In this document: one piece after another, positions 10,900-22,200 of the stretch
How positions within the stretch are numbered: position 1 is the stretch's first letter
How the letters are laid out: every line of letters begins with the position of its first letter
NCBI RefSeq assembly: GCF_021462225.1
Contig: NC_061817.1
Span: forward strand, 2,658,095 to 2,722,094
Direction: 5' to 3'
DNA: 64,000 nucleotides
Source of the DNA: Girardinichthys multiradiatus
Taxonomy: Eukaryota; Chordata; Actinopteri; Cyprinodontiformes; Goodeidae
The notes under the pieces: generated by a model
The model's database searches: none
What the model was told of the DNA's origin: nothing
What the model saw: the letters and a program-made list of their open reading frames with translations, nothing else
Position numbers and translations under genes: made by a program

Positions 10900-13330
10900 A
10901 TATTTCACATTCACACACACACACACACATTTGTGTTAGTGTAGTGGTGGCCATGACACCATCTTCCTAATTCCCTGTATTTGAAAGTTGGAATGAAAGA
11001 TTTCAGCCATTCCTCCAAACACTGGATTGGGAATGAACTTCCTTTTTCTAACATTTGATCCCAAAAAATATGCATTGAACTGTTTTAGCTCATTCGCTTC
11101 ATATAAATTCTGATCTAAGCAAACATGCTGAAAGTCAGGATTGGTTAGCAGATCTGATGAATCACAACTTCACACATTTAGACATCAATAATATCTTTAT
11201 GAAGAGATATTTTCAGTTTTAATTTTTGACCACAGTTTCATGCTGTTTAGAAAGAAGGCAGGATTGTCAGTTCTGTGTTTCTTCAGTGTGATGTTGCCTG
11301 AGGGGATGGTTGATTTGCTGACGTCTACAGTTACTGATGTTTGCTACGACCTTTGTCAGAAATACTAATGATATTTCAACGATGAACTTGTTTCTTATCA
11401 TAATGCCTCTTCTTATTATACTACGAGCAGCTGCCAACTAATTTAGTAATGCATTTATTAATGAAACAGTATTTTACAAAATATTAGTTCTTCTGATTAT
11501 TTAGTGTTACAAAGAATATTTTGTACTATATAATATTACGTAAGCTAGCATTCAGAGACCCCTTTTAACACTTCGTATTTACTTCTTCACAGTTCTAGAA
11601 TTGCGCCGCTCAAGGTGGCAGCGGGTTGGAGTAGCTCTGTTACTTTTAATATGAGCTACAACAGCTTTTAATTTTCCTATGGAGTTAATAATTTATTCGT
11701 GAATTTGAAATTCAATTAAAACTGCATTTGGCAGGTTAGCACTACCACTGTACAAGTGGCTTAAATGGGCAAAATAAGACCTTCTAGTTGGTTTAAAAAC
11801 CCTGCAGGCCTCCCCTTCAGACTGAAGGAGATTAATTCCGAACTTCAACAAAGCTAAGTTTAGGAAGTCGGATATGAACCAGTCACACCGACTTTACTTA
11901 GCGGAACTAGAATATTCTCAGGCACTGCTTCTTGCTGTGATTCGATTTTGCTTCTTCTAATACTTTAGTTTGTCTGTTTGAGCACATCTGAATGTTTACA
12001 TGACGCCTTTGATTTATATAGCATTTATTTCAAGTGTCATTTTTTAAGTAATATTGTAAATGAGCCTATGAGTAATTTCAGACCTGTCTCAATAGTAAAT
12101 GTGCCAATATTGAAAATAATGTGCCAAATTTGTTTCACTGATTTAGAGATAAGACTTAACAAACATCTGAAGGTCCTCATATAAACTGGACAGCTTATCT
12201 CTTTAAGCCTGAATGACTGGAAGGTGTTGTGGCACATATTTCTCATTTTTGTGTTAAAATCAAGATTTTAGCTGAATGGGGGTAGGAGACTGGAATGACT
12301 TTTTTAATTGTCAGTCATCCAAAAACTTCACTTGGAGTTTCAAATTTTTCATTTTATAGGATTAAAGAACACTGTAAAGGAGTAGCTGTCAAATGGCTCA
12401 CAGGCGGCTTCATGCCCCTCCCCCTATTGGCACGCTGTCACTTTGTAGGATCTCACCTGCTGCTAGCAAATAAGGATGGATGCACATAAAATCAAAACAA
12501 CACTTTTCATGTTTGTAGTGGGAATCAAGTCCATTCAGCTCATTTTAGTCGCCGAGGTTTTGCAGAATGCAACGTACAGATACTGCAGATATTACTGCTT
12601 GCAAGAAAACTCAACATGTCCTGTAGAAATAGAGAAAGTTCTGCTTCCTATAAACAACAAATGCAACAAAGAGACCGCAGCATTTACTCATTGTTTCAAG
12701 CTTACTGTGTACTGTAGTGTTCTTATGAGCTGACCAAGAAACTGAGTGGGCCACTTCTTAGATTTATGTTTTACATAATCTCTTCTTAACCAGTGTTAAT
12801 AAAATATTGTACTCAGATCACTTTCACACTTTGTCACATTGAAAAGCTATCTAAACATATTAAAGCAGTCCACAGTTGCCAGTGAGGAGTTGAGTTTTAC
12901 ACTGCAAAAAAGCCACTATATCCTTTAAATGAAATTATGTTTGTGTTGCTGACTAGTCACCTTGTGATTTCTTCTATGTCATTGCTTTATTCAGTTGCAA
13001 ATGGCTCGCCACACATAGAGATGTACAAGTTGTTTGGCCTTAGATTGAACAGTTTCAATTATGAGGTCTATTTATTGCTGATAGTTGAACTTTAACATAG
13101 TATTTTTATTTATTTATTCTAAATGCACAGATACAGTGACGCTGTTTCTGTAAGTCATTCCACTTGTAGAAACTGCTTTCGAGTTTTGACACAAGCTATT
13201 TAAATTAGTGTACAGCATACTTATGTATGTAATAATTAAATTACAACTATTGGATATAACCTGTCACAATTCACATGTATTAATTTTGTTTTTGCTTACT
13301 TGTTTAAATAAAATCCTCTTGCTTTGGCAT
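10900..13330 (+). other. rab11fip4: rab11fip4 3' UTR and downstream flank
   Basis: No coding exon is seen after the stop. A CA run lies at 10912-10931. Two AATAAA signals (12798 and 13307) are followed by T/TG-rich DNA, so the UTR may be about 1.9 or 2.4 kb long. The actual poly(A) site needs cDNA. Open frames here (for example 12476-12733) have no family features. Confidence 0.5.
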
Positions 13331-13589
13331 GGCAGATCAGCTCTTGTTATTTGTCCCCATGCATGAAGTTTCAAAGCTCCAGTGTATATTTACTGTCGAA
13401 CACATTGATTACACTTTAGTCATATCCAGTTAACACTATACATCTTTTGGAGTTTTAAATGTATGTAATCAGCGGCTGAACATAAAAACATGTTACATTT
13501 AGAAAACAGTAAGCATTGTTCTTTGCGTAGGATCTCTAATTGAAGGCAAATTTGCAAACCCAGTTGATTAGGCCTTTAAAAGACGATGC

Positions 13590-13700
13590 TTTTAGGCAAG
13601 GCACGTTTATTTGTATGGCACCAATCATACACAGGATGATTCAAACTGCTTTACAGGAAAACAAAGGAATAGATATCAGACACATTAAAAACTCCAAATA
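13590..13700 (+). repeat. Dispersed fish repeat fragment
   Basis: GGCAAGGCACGTTTATTTGT followed by ATGGCACCAATCATACACA and AACTGCTTTACAGGAAA. This is the start of a widespread teleost repeat (canonically GGCAAGTTTATTTGTATAGC...GTGCTTTACA). Only about 110 bases remain. Confidence 0.5.
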
Positions 13701-13992
13701 CATTGAAAACACAAAGAGATGGAAAGGTTACAGAAAACAGTGATGCTTCCTTTCCTGATTTAAAGGAACCGACGGTTTCTGCGCATCTCAGGTTTTCAGG
13801 GAATTAGTTCTTCCCTGACTAGTTATTCTGGAATGTATTTAGGCGTTTAGTCTATTCAGGTCCTTGTAGACTACCAACAAGATTTAAAAAACATTGCCAG
13901 AATAAAGGCTTTCCTATAAAAACAGCCCACAGAAAAACTGTTGTATGTTTTATATTCAGTGGATTAGACTATTGTAAGAATTATCCTGTCCA

Positions 13993-14518
13993 TGTCATGA
14001 TTTGTAAATGTTTAGGTTTTGGTTTGTTTTCAGCATCTCTTTTTTTATTTTCTAGCTGTTGCCTATGATCATTATTGTTTATAGTCTCTAGGTGGTGCTG
14101 TATTAGTTCATTCCATTATTTTTATTTTTCTTGTTTTCTGCTCATGGTGCATTTTTAGTTCAGTTTCATCTGTAAGACATTTCCGTTGCTCAGATTGTGT
14201 CCTTGTATTAAAGTTTAGTTTCCAGTCATGTTGTGGGTCCACTCTCAGCCTTTGCAACTACAATCAGCTTCATTTAGTCCACCTGCATCATTCCAGGCAG
14301 TCTTCCTGTCTCACCTGCATGCAGTACTATATATACTCTTCAGTTCTGTTTTCCCCTTGCTGGTTATTCTGCTATGCCAAGTCTGTCCACATCCCTGCTG
14401 GCTCGTTTTTGCCTTCCACCTTGCCGCATGTTTTTGCTTTTTATTTATTAAACTTCTCAACTCACCATGCTGCTTCTGCCTGGCTGCAATTGGGTCCAAC
14501 ACCAGAACCACCTTGACA
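13993..14518 (+). mobile_element. Second solo LTR with 5-bp target duplication
   Basis: Begins TGTCATGATTTG and ends AACCACCTTGACA. GTCCA flanks it at 13988-13992 and again at 14519-14523. Its end (ATGCTGCTTCTGCC...GGTCCAACACCAGAACCA) lines up with the end of the LTR at 4898-5751, so the two belong to related families. Removing it rejoins LINE sequence on either side (SGLDYC-type peptide before, DAEKLVHAFVASRL-type peptide after), which shows insertion into an older LINE. Confidence 0.72.
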
Positions 14519-14523
14519 GTCCA

Positions 14524-14720
14524 GGAGTGATGCTGAAAAACTAGTCCATGCATTTGTTGCTTCAAGGCTGGCCAATTATGATTATATTACTATCAGGATG
14601 TCCACAAAATGCAGTTAAAAGTCTTCAGCTGATCCAGAAGGCTACAGTAAGAGTTCTGATAAAAAATAATCCAGAACAGAATTTAAAATTCTCCTTCTCA
14701 CAAATCAGAATCAGCTTTCA
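14524..14720 (+). mobile_element. LINE reverse-transcriptase C-terminal fragment
   Basis: Frames shift, but the pieces LSGCPQNAVKSLQLIQKATV and, just before it, DAEKLVHAFVASRL are typical of the region after the reverse transcriptase in fish L2-like LINEs. A matching GLDYC piece lies at 13960-13985, left of the inserted LTR. Confidence 0.65.
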
Positions 14721-16090
14721 GAAATATGAAAAGGAAATAAAAATATTTGTGTAAATATATATATAGTGTTTTTAAAAGGAAGAAAGACATGGTTGAATTG
14801 TGCAAATATGCATGGTATCAATCTGGGCGCTCTGGCTGTTAATGTTTGTCAGAGAACCTGGGGAAAGAAACTTTCTCCGTGGCAGCTAGTTTTTGCAAAT
14901 AGTGCTCTGTAGCGCCGGCCTAAAGGTAAAAGACACACAGTGGGGAGCCCTTCCAGGACTCTACCTGGAAGGTCAGACCTGATGGTCTGCTCTGCAGACC
15001 TGATTGTTTGTTGTAGTTTGGATGTGTCCTGTTTTTTGGATGAGCCATTACAGGTTTTTCCGGCCCAGGACGAGCTTTTTTAGGACCTACTCAATCCTAA
15101 TGATCGGAGCTGAGTCAGGACTACATGTGATTGTGCCTGATTGGTCATTAGACCAGGGGAAATTAGAAGGTTTTCGCTGAGGTTGTGCAGGGAAAGGTTA
15201 ATAATAATCAAACCAAAATATAATTTTACTATTAACAAATTATAACCCATAAATGAAGGCTGAAAAAAAAAGAAAAATGACACCTTGTCATCTTTCTGAA
15301 TTTCACACAGGTGGAGCGCTGTTTTTAATAACGTCCTAAATCAGTTGATCACACATAAATCAGCTGTTCCGATGCACAAACATTTTCCCCAAAACACTAT
15401 CACTATGAAACAAATTTATTGATGGTCTTAAAGAGAACCAACATCTGCAGGTGGAGGGAGCAGGCAGAGAGCAGCTGCCTGTAATCAGACTGCCTGCATC
15501 AGGTCAAATGGGAAGAAGATGCCGCTGAATCCACAGAACACGAATATCTAATATCTAACCTAAAACTAATGTCACCATGGTCAAAAGCCTGTGGGTTTGC
15601 TTTTTAAAGTCCTTATCTTCATTATTGCCATGGCTGAGACAAAAACTTCCTCATAAAGCCCAAAATTGTTACTTCTTCAGGCAAACTTTGGAGGTCCACC
15701 ATCCAGACAGCAGCGTCTCTCTTCTCTGCTTCTCTGGTCACCCCCCTCACATCAGAACCCCTGAGCCTTCTAGAAGTTCTGGCTGGGGTGTGGTCCAGAT
15801 AATTATCCCAGTGGAGCATTTTATACATGGAAAAAACATATATATAACATTCTTGCATATAGAATAATACAAACAATATTAGTATTTAGTTTATTTATGT
15901 TTAGTTATATTTTTGTTTTAGTTTATTTTCTTTTTTTCACTTAGACTTACAATGTCACACATTGACATTAATAGCGGCACAGCGCACTTCACTCACGATT
16001 AGAGGCAGGGCTTCAAACCATAGCTCCAGCTGAGCTAGACTGAGTGGATTGGAACCATGAGTCCAAAGTAGAGCTAGTGGAATAGGGGCA
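14721..16090. other. Intergenic, mostly unassigned repeat debris
   Basis: Possibly retroelement 3' region (AGCGCCGGCCTAAAGG, then ACCTGGAAGGTCAGACCTGATG), but I cannot name a family. No coding exon is seen. Confidence 0.35.
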
Positions 16091-16094
16091 TATG

Positions 16095-16457
16095 TGTGAG
16101 GATCATCTCAGGTTTCTAGGAACCGGAAGCGATCCACAGTCGATACAATGTTGTTGAGGATGGTGAAGGGGGCGGTGAAGGGGGTATTCTGTGGATGTCC
16201 ACCATCATTTCCATTGTCTTGAACGGGTTAAGCTCTAGGTGGTTCAGAAAGCACCAGTGTACCAGCCGATCCACCTCCTGTCTGTATGCAGACTCATCAC
16301 TGTCCTGGATCAGAGCAATACTGTGGTGTCATCTGCAACCTTCAGGGGTTTTTCCTGCGGGTCTGCTGATGTACAGTCGTATGTGTACAGGGAGAAGAAG
16401 AGTGGGGAGAGAACGCACCCCTGGAGGAGCACCAATGCTGATGGTTTTTGTGTGTGA
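16095..16457 (-). mobile_element. LINE reverse-transcriptase fragment, minus strand
   Basis: Reverse-complement translation gives, in order with frame breaks, an APPGVRSLPTLLFSLYTYDC piece, a VADDTTVLL piece (the reverse transcriptase ADD box), an EVDRLVHWCFLN-type piece, and TVDRFRFLET. This is the palm and thumb order of an L2/CR1-like LINE. It abuts a LINE fragment in the opposite orientation at 16465. Confidence 0.65.
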
Positions 16458-16464
16458 GAAGATG

Positions 16465-17215
16465 CTCCCCGGGCCTCACCCGCTGCTGCTGATTAAAGCC
16501 CTTAATGATCTAGCTCCATCATACATCGCCAATCTGATTGGTCCATATATTCCTAACAGAGCACATCGTTCTCAGACTGCAGGTTTACTGGTGGTTCCTA
16601 GAGTCTCTAGAAGTAGAATGGGAGGCAGATCGTTTAGTTATCAGGCTCCTCTCCTGTGGAACCAGCTCCCAGTTTTAGTCCATGAGTCAGACACCCTGTC
16701 TACTTTTAAGGCTAGGCTTAAAACTTTCCTTTTTGATAAAGTTAGAGTGGCTTAGGTTATCCTGAGCTATCTCTGTAGTTATGCTGCTATAGACTTAGGC
16801 TGTTGGAGGACATAATAGCCACTTTCCTTTACTTTGCTAAATTGTTCTACTACTCTCAAATTTTGCTTTATTTGCTGTTATTCCAACTTTTAATTTTATG
16901 TTCTCTCTATGTTTTTTGTCTTCATAGAAGCTACATCTGACTTGGCTCTGTGTTAAGCTTTGACAGCTTCCTGGAGGGGGACGTCAGCTGAGCTGCTACT
17001 GCCAACAGCTTGATGTTCTCCTTCTACCTATAAAAAACTTATTTACCAAATCAGTAATAAAACAAACTTTACTGCATTGTTTGATAACCAGGATTAATTT
17101 GGAACATATGTAATTAACTTGGTCTGTAAGTAATTTGCCTGTATGGTTGGATTGAATTTATTTTTTTGTAAAGTGGCTTCAGACCCAATCTGAATTTAAT
17201 TTAATTAAATGAATG
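16465..17215 (+). mobile_element. L2-like LINE 3' end (C-terminal frame and tail)
   Basis: An open stretch encodes ALNDLAPSYIANLI, then SFSYQAPLLWNQLPVLV and TFKARLKTFLFDKVRVA before a TAG at 16753. It is the conserved C-terminal tail of fish L2-like ORF2. The 3' UTR ends in the family-type tail with GGATTGAATTTATTTTTTTG, TAAAGTGGCTTCAGAC and ATTTAATTTAATTAAATGAA. Confidence 0.7.
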
Positions 17216-17234
17216 GTGATTTCTGTTAAAACAA

Positions 17235-17350
17235 AACAACAATCGGACAGCTGCAGCTCATTCAAAATGCTGGTGCCAGAGTCCCTACCAAAAGCAGGAA
17301 AATAGATCATATCACACCTGTCCTTAAATCACTGTTCAGGGTTCTTGTTT
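17235..17350 (+). mobile_element. Short LINE fragment
   Basis: CAGCTGCAGCTCATTCAAAA, then TGCTGGTGCCAGAGTC and CAGGAAAATAGATCATATCA correspond to the QLIQNAGARV...R.DHI block of fish L2-like ORF2. A second, independent fragment right after an L2 tail. Confidence 0.5.
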
Positions 17351-17724
17351 GTAAAAGGACAATTTAAAGGTAGAGTAGGCTGATATAGGAATCAATGGGG
17401 GTTAATTTAGACCATGAGTATTAAATTCCAATCCATGGGGATAAAGGACCTGCAACTTTTAGATGTATGTCTATTTGAACATGCCAAAATCAAATAGTTT
17501 AGTAGTTAGCAGGACACTGTAGACCTTAATGACATGCTGAGGAGGCAATTCAACCAATGTGATTCAGATGTGTTGGACCAGGCGGGGACAGATTTAAAAG
17601 CCGCACACTACAGATCAAGAACTGGAATATGACCCCCTTAAATAAAATTTTCTCGAGAATAGAGCCTAGACTCCAGGTGTGATCTTTTTTTACTCAAATT
17701 TAAAACTGCCAAATGACAAAGTAG

Positions 17725-17949
17725 TCATACTCTGCCAAACAAGATCTGAACCAGTTTAGCAGAGTGGATTTCTGCCCAATTTTTCCCTCTTTCTATCAGG
17801 ATGTTATGATCAACTGTGTTGAATGCATCACTTAGATCTAGAAAAACTAAGAAACAGGTTTCTGATGCATTGTGAAAACATGACTGGAAAGCATAGAAGA
17901 GGTTATTTTTCAGTTTTTTGTTTTTTTTGTCTATCAAAAAGGAATACAT
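17725..17949 (-). mobile_element. LINE reverse-transcriptase fragment, minus strand
   Basis: The minus-strand frame contains CFLVFLDLSDAFNTVDHNIL, the reverse transcriptase A box (FLDLSxAFDTVDH). Isolated piece, no other domains nearby. Confidence 0.65.
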
Positions 17950-18930
17950 TTGTTAATAAACTGATTTTTAAATTATCTTTGCAAAAAGAAATGTTAGGTT
18001 AGATTTGATTTGATTCTATAGTTACTTAACTTATTCCAGATTGGATTTCTAAAGAGAGATTTGATTAGGTCATGCAGAAAATGACAGGAGTGAAGAGTAG
18101 AATTTACTATCTGCTTTATTATTTTAAGAGCAACACAATGAAAGATATTTTGAGACTTGTTTATTCACATATACATAATTCAGTGATTTCAAATAATCTA
18201 AATGGACTTATGCTTCTGGAGGCATGGGAAACATAATCAAGCTACCAGAGGTGAACCCGCATTCTGCGTGTCTTATTTTCAGAATTTTGTTATTTTAAAT
18301 AATCTGCTAAATCATTGTAGTTGTAGGTTTTTACTTTTGTCACTGCAATTACAAAAATCAAGCAAAAAAACAAAACTTGAGATACACAGATATGCAGAAA
18401 ATGTGACTGTTTCATTCCAAAATCTATTTCTTTATCACTGCTACCAAACTATTTAAAAGTTTGGGTTGTTTAAATGAAAAATATTGTTCAAAAGATGTTT
18501 GCATCTCACTGAATTACAGTCTCCATGAACTGTTCTTCTTACAACTGCTTTTGTTGGCTTTAAAATCAGGTGACAAATTACCTCAAAAGCAAGAAAAGAG
18601 AAAAAAAAAAAAACAGTTTATAAACCAATAAATTTGTGAGATTATACTTTTCCTGAATTTTACAATGATCCCACCTTACTGACGTTTGATCTGATGTTGA
18701 GGATTTTTTTGTTTATTGATTGCAATGTTTTTTGGGAAAAAAACTAAATATATCTGAAATAATTTGTAGTTTTTATTGTAGTTAGAAATGAAAATTCAAT
18801 GTAAGGATTAGAGGACTAACACAACTCTTAAGCTTTATAACATTTATTCAACAATATTTTGTGTAAAAGACGGATGGATGGATGGATGAGATTATTAATA
18901 CATCTCCAGCCCCAGGTAGCTGTTTCGGGC
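17950..18930. other. Intergenic, nothing recognised
   Basis: AT-rich DNA upstream of the zinc-finger gene, with a short A run at 18602 and GATG repeats at 18871-18889. No gene signal. Confidence 0.5.
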
Positions 18931-18949
18931 TTTGTTGTGATCCTCCAAT

Positions 18950-18964
18950 CCAGTAGATGGCGGT
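18950..18964 (+). promoter_or_regulatory. YY1/CTCF-like motif at the zinc-finger gene start
   Basis: CCAGTAGATGGCGGT contains ATGGCGG, the core of the YY1 site that often sits just inside a transcription start, and differs at one position from the CTCF core. It lies about 140 bp before the proposed start codon. A near copy stands at 41764-41778. Confidence 0.4.
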
Positions 18965-18999
18965 AAAATTTTATAGATTTTGATGTGTCCGCCGCCAAA

Positions 19000-19071
19000 A
19001 TGCTAATTTCACAGAAGAAATATTTTGCTTCTCGGAGGAAGAGCCCAACAAAGCGGCCCTGTATCTTTTAA
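19000..19071 (+). CDS. Upstream ORF in the zinc-finger gene leader
   Basis: ATG in a strong context (GCCGCCAAAATG) opens a 23-codon frame (MLISQKKYFASRRKSPTKRP, three more codons, TAA) that ends 31 nt before the proposed main ATG. If both are in one transcript it should lower main-frame translation and force reinitiation. Transcript start unknown. Confidence 0.35.
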   Translation: MLISQKKYFASRRKSPTKRPCIF

Positions 19072-19102
19072 GCAAGAAAAGTAAAAAAAATATCTTCCGA
19101 CG

Positions 19103-19237
19103 ATGTACGCCAGGACAAATACGGGCAGCACACATGGAGACTTTCAGGACAGAAATGGAGTGAACTACGTTTCATCGTCAGAGTCTTTCGGCCACTGCTC
19201 TCAATTGTTCTGGAAAAAGGACCCGAACGATTCCGGA
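19103..19237 (+). CDS. Zinc-finger gene exon 1 (proposed start)
   Basis: ATG with A at -3 opens exactly 45 codons (MYARTNTGSTHGDFQDRNG..., ending DPNDSG) followed by donor GGA/GTAAGA. Phase 0 matches the next exon. The setting is locally CpG-rich, with a YY1-like motif upstream, as expected for a 5' exon. No homology check was possible, and another start or extra exon in the 4.5-kb intron cannot be excluded. Confidence 0.6.
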
Positions 19238-22200
19238 GTAAGAAAGCCAGTTGTTCCCACCACCGTTAGCTAGCGAACCCAAGCCACAAACATGCAGCCA
19301 GCGGCGGCGGAGACTCTCTCTGTTTTCGCCAAGTAGTGACTGAAGCATTTGTTATCACACCTGCTTAGGTTTCTGGAATGCAGTCTTTGCTACACTTGGC
19401 TATTCGCTGGTGCAACTGTACAAGTAATGCTAGAGTAGCCTTATGAGCATCCAGCTAACGTAGCAACCGTCATGCTGAGCGCCTCCTGGCCTAGTTTGAC
19501 CATTAGCTGCTCTGTGCTAGCAACCAGGGTAGCATTTTCTCCTGTTTTCTACAAACTGTGTTATCCATATCCATTTGCACCCGAAGCGTGATGTCATGGT
19601 TGTGCTGCGAAGAGACGCGACATGACGAAAGCTTTGACATAATAACGCATCAGAAGGACTTTTAGCATAGCCGAAGCTAATTTCTGATAAAGGGTTCCTT
19701 AGTCTAACAGATATACCGTTAACTATGATTAATAAGGCAGCATGTTCATTTGATTAAGTTGTGTACTAAACTGTGTTCTAACAGTTCAGTTGTCAAACTG
19801 AGCTGCAGTGGGGCTCTGCTGAACACTGAGCTCTATATTATTGTTGTTAGCGCAAAGTAAACACTACCAGGCTGCTCGGTAGGAAACGTTAGCGGAAAAC
19901 GATGTTTCAAAGCCCCCTTTGTGATTTCAGACTGTGGTTCATTCATGGCTGGAGTCTACCCACGGAAAATATGGTCACGCTGAGATCCAGGGCCGGCCCG
20001 AGGTTGTATTGAGGCGTGAGCAGGATGTGAGTTGGGGACCCACTTGTAGTTAAGCCCATCCTATCCCAGCTCCGCAGCACTTTTTATACTGCCCATGCTG
20101 TTTATTTTGGCTTTCTGCATTTACCTCAGCTTGGTTTACAGTTCACTAGTAATCCATCAATGAATTCCTAAAATTGATATATAAGATTTGTTGAAGTGGG
20201 GTTCTGTTGAAAGGTTGTGAGCAGTTAATGTATCTCCAGAACATTCTGTAGAATCTTATGATCTAAATGTAGAGCCTGAAGGTAACAGCTTATCAGATCT
20301 AGGTCAAGGGCAAAGTATATTCTGACATCTCAAAAACAACTGCAACTTCCAAAATGTTCTTGTGGTTTATCAAACACTAATTTATTAACCTTTAAATCAC
20401 ACTAACATTTATATTAGATTACAATTGAATGTGTTTAATTGCGCTGGAGAACGATAGCAGTCTGATACCAATCATCTCCGTTAATTGTTCAACAGCGTAG
20501 AACGTGTTCAGCGTATCTAAATAGTCATCTCGTTAGAAATGTAAGGCAGTGTAGAAAACAAAAGTAGAGTTAATTTAAACATCTAATATTTGTATATATT
20601 ACACAGCATACCCCTTTTCCTATGTATGGTTACAACTAGCACTTCAACCAACCTGTGCAGTGCTCAGGGTGGTCTAAGTGTCCAGATTCTGCTCAGGGTT
20701 TGGGTCAGCTGTGCTTAGACCCACACATCTATTACATTAAAATACTTTTTCTCCATCTTAATGTTGGAGACGTTACAGCCTGCCTCTTTGGTAGGCTTAT
20801 GTATTGACTGCTGTCTCACACTCAACTTCACATCAGTATTTCCTTTGTGTATATTAGCAAGGATACTTTGAAATACAGCCCATGGTTACACAGCAGTTCA
20901 TCACTAGGAATCGACAATGTAAAATCCTTCAGGTTATTGGACAGAACTATCTGTACATATAAAACCCAACTAAAAACTGCTGCAGCATTTTTCCTTGTAG
21001 GACTGACCTCCCTAACATTTATTTCCCACACACGCTGAAATATAGAAATGCTTAAATAGATATTGCATGGCATGTACTTCTTTTCAACAAGTTGCATTCA
21101 AATAAGTAATAACTCTGATTTTCTGTTAGCTGTGTTAGATTATTAAATCAGTCATTCATTGTGTGTGTGATATAGAGGAGTTGCTGTGATGTAGGTTTTC
21201 AGTTAAGCTGGGGTTCAACGTCATTTAAAATCAAAACCAAAACAATTATGGATATTTAAACTGTCATCACCATGGTGATAACAGCTGATTAGTGCAGTTA
21301 GTAGAAGTAAGTAAAGATGCACTCTGAAAGCAGTCTGTGACCAGAATCATCTGATTTTTAACTTTGATCTCATCTGACCAGCGACTGGCCAGTCGGAAAC
21401 TCAAAAATCTATGAAATTTCCCATCACTGAAGGCACCACATTAAGAGCTTCCAGGTCACACAGACAGCAGCACTCTTTGGCGTGGATGCTGTTACTGAGT
21501 GAGAAAAAATAAAGTTTGCTGTCTTGAGTAGTGGTGAAGTGATAAAAAAAAAAAATGACAAACAAAAGCTATAAGAAGTGATTTAAAAGGAAACCCTGAG
21601 GTACAGCAAGGTTGCTCTGTTTATCCTTTCAACGTCTCTTTCATGGAACACACGGAGTTTGGAAACGTTGGCAGAATTTAGGAAATCTCTGAGTTAACAT
21701 AATGATCTACATTCTCTAGCAAATACACATGAGTGCTAGCTGTGCTAGTATACGATGATGAACAGCATAGGTATTTTGCCTTTGTTTTAAAATATTAATG
21801 AAACCCTGTTTTGTAGCGGCAGCTTTCTCATTTAGCTGCATGACATTTTTGCTGTTCCTAATCTAAATAATTGGCTGATCATGACAGGAGGGCTAGAAAA
21901 TATATAAAATGTATCTTTATCAGTAATGGTAAACATTTGATATTTAAATGTAGACTTTTTCATTAACTCTGACACTTTGAAAAGGCTGCAAACATTTCCC
22001 CACAGAGTATGTTTCATAACAGACGACATCTAAAAATCATGAAGCAGCAGCCTTCTTGTACGGCCTTCTGGCTTCCTGTGATCTGCTGAAGCCTTCCTTT
22101 TAGATTCAGTTTTATTTGTCAGGTTTGTTCACACAAACAAGGAATTTCACTTCGGTTCCACTTTGTTGTCAATGATGACATTTTAAATATAAATACAAAA

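Noticed and set aside
12476..12733. 85-residue frame downstream of rab11fip4
   Set aside because: Sits within the probable 3' UTR. Cys pairs (YCRYYC) are suggestive at first glance, but nothing else supports a gene.
13330..18930. Possible mir-193a/mir-365 hairpins, expected near RAB11FIP4 from mammals
   Set aside because: I looked for the mature sequences and their seeds on both strands by eye and found none.
20000..20040. GGGCCGGCCCGAGG sequence as a transposon end
   Set aside because: Resembles a known class of fish repeat end, but I could not find a matching partner end, so no element is called.
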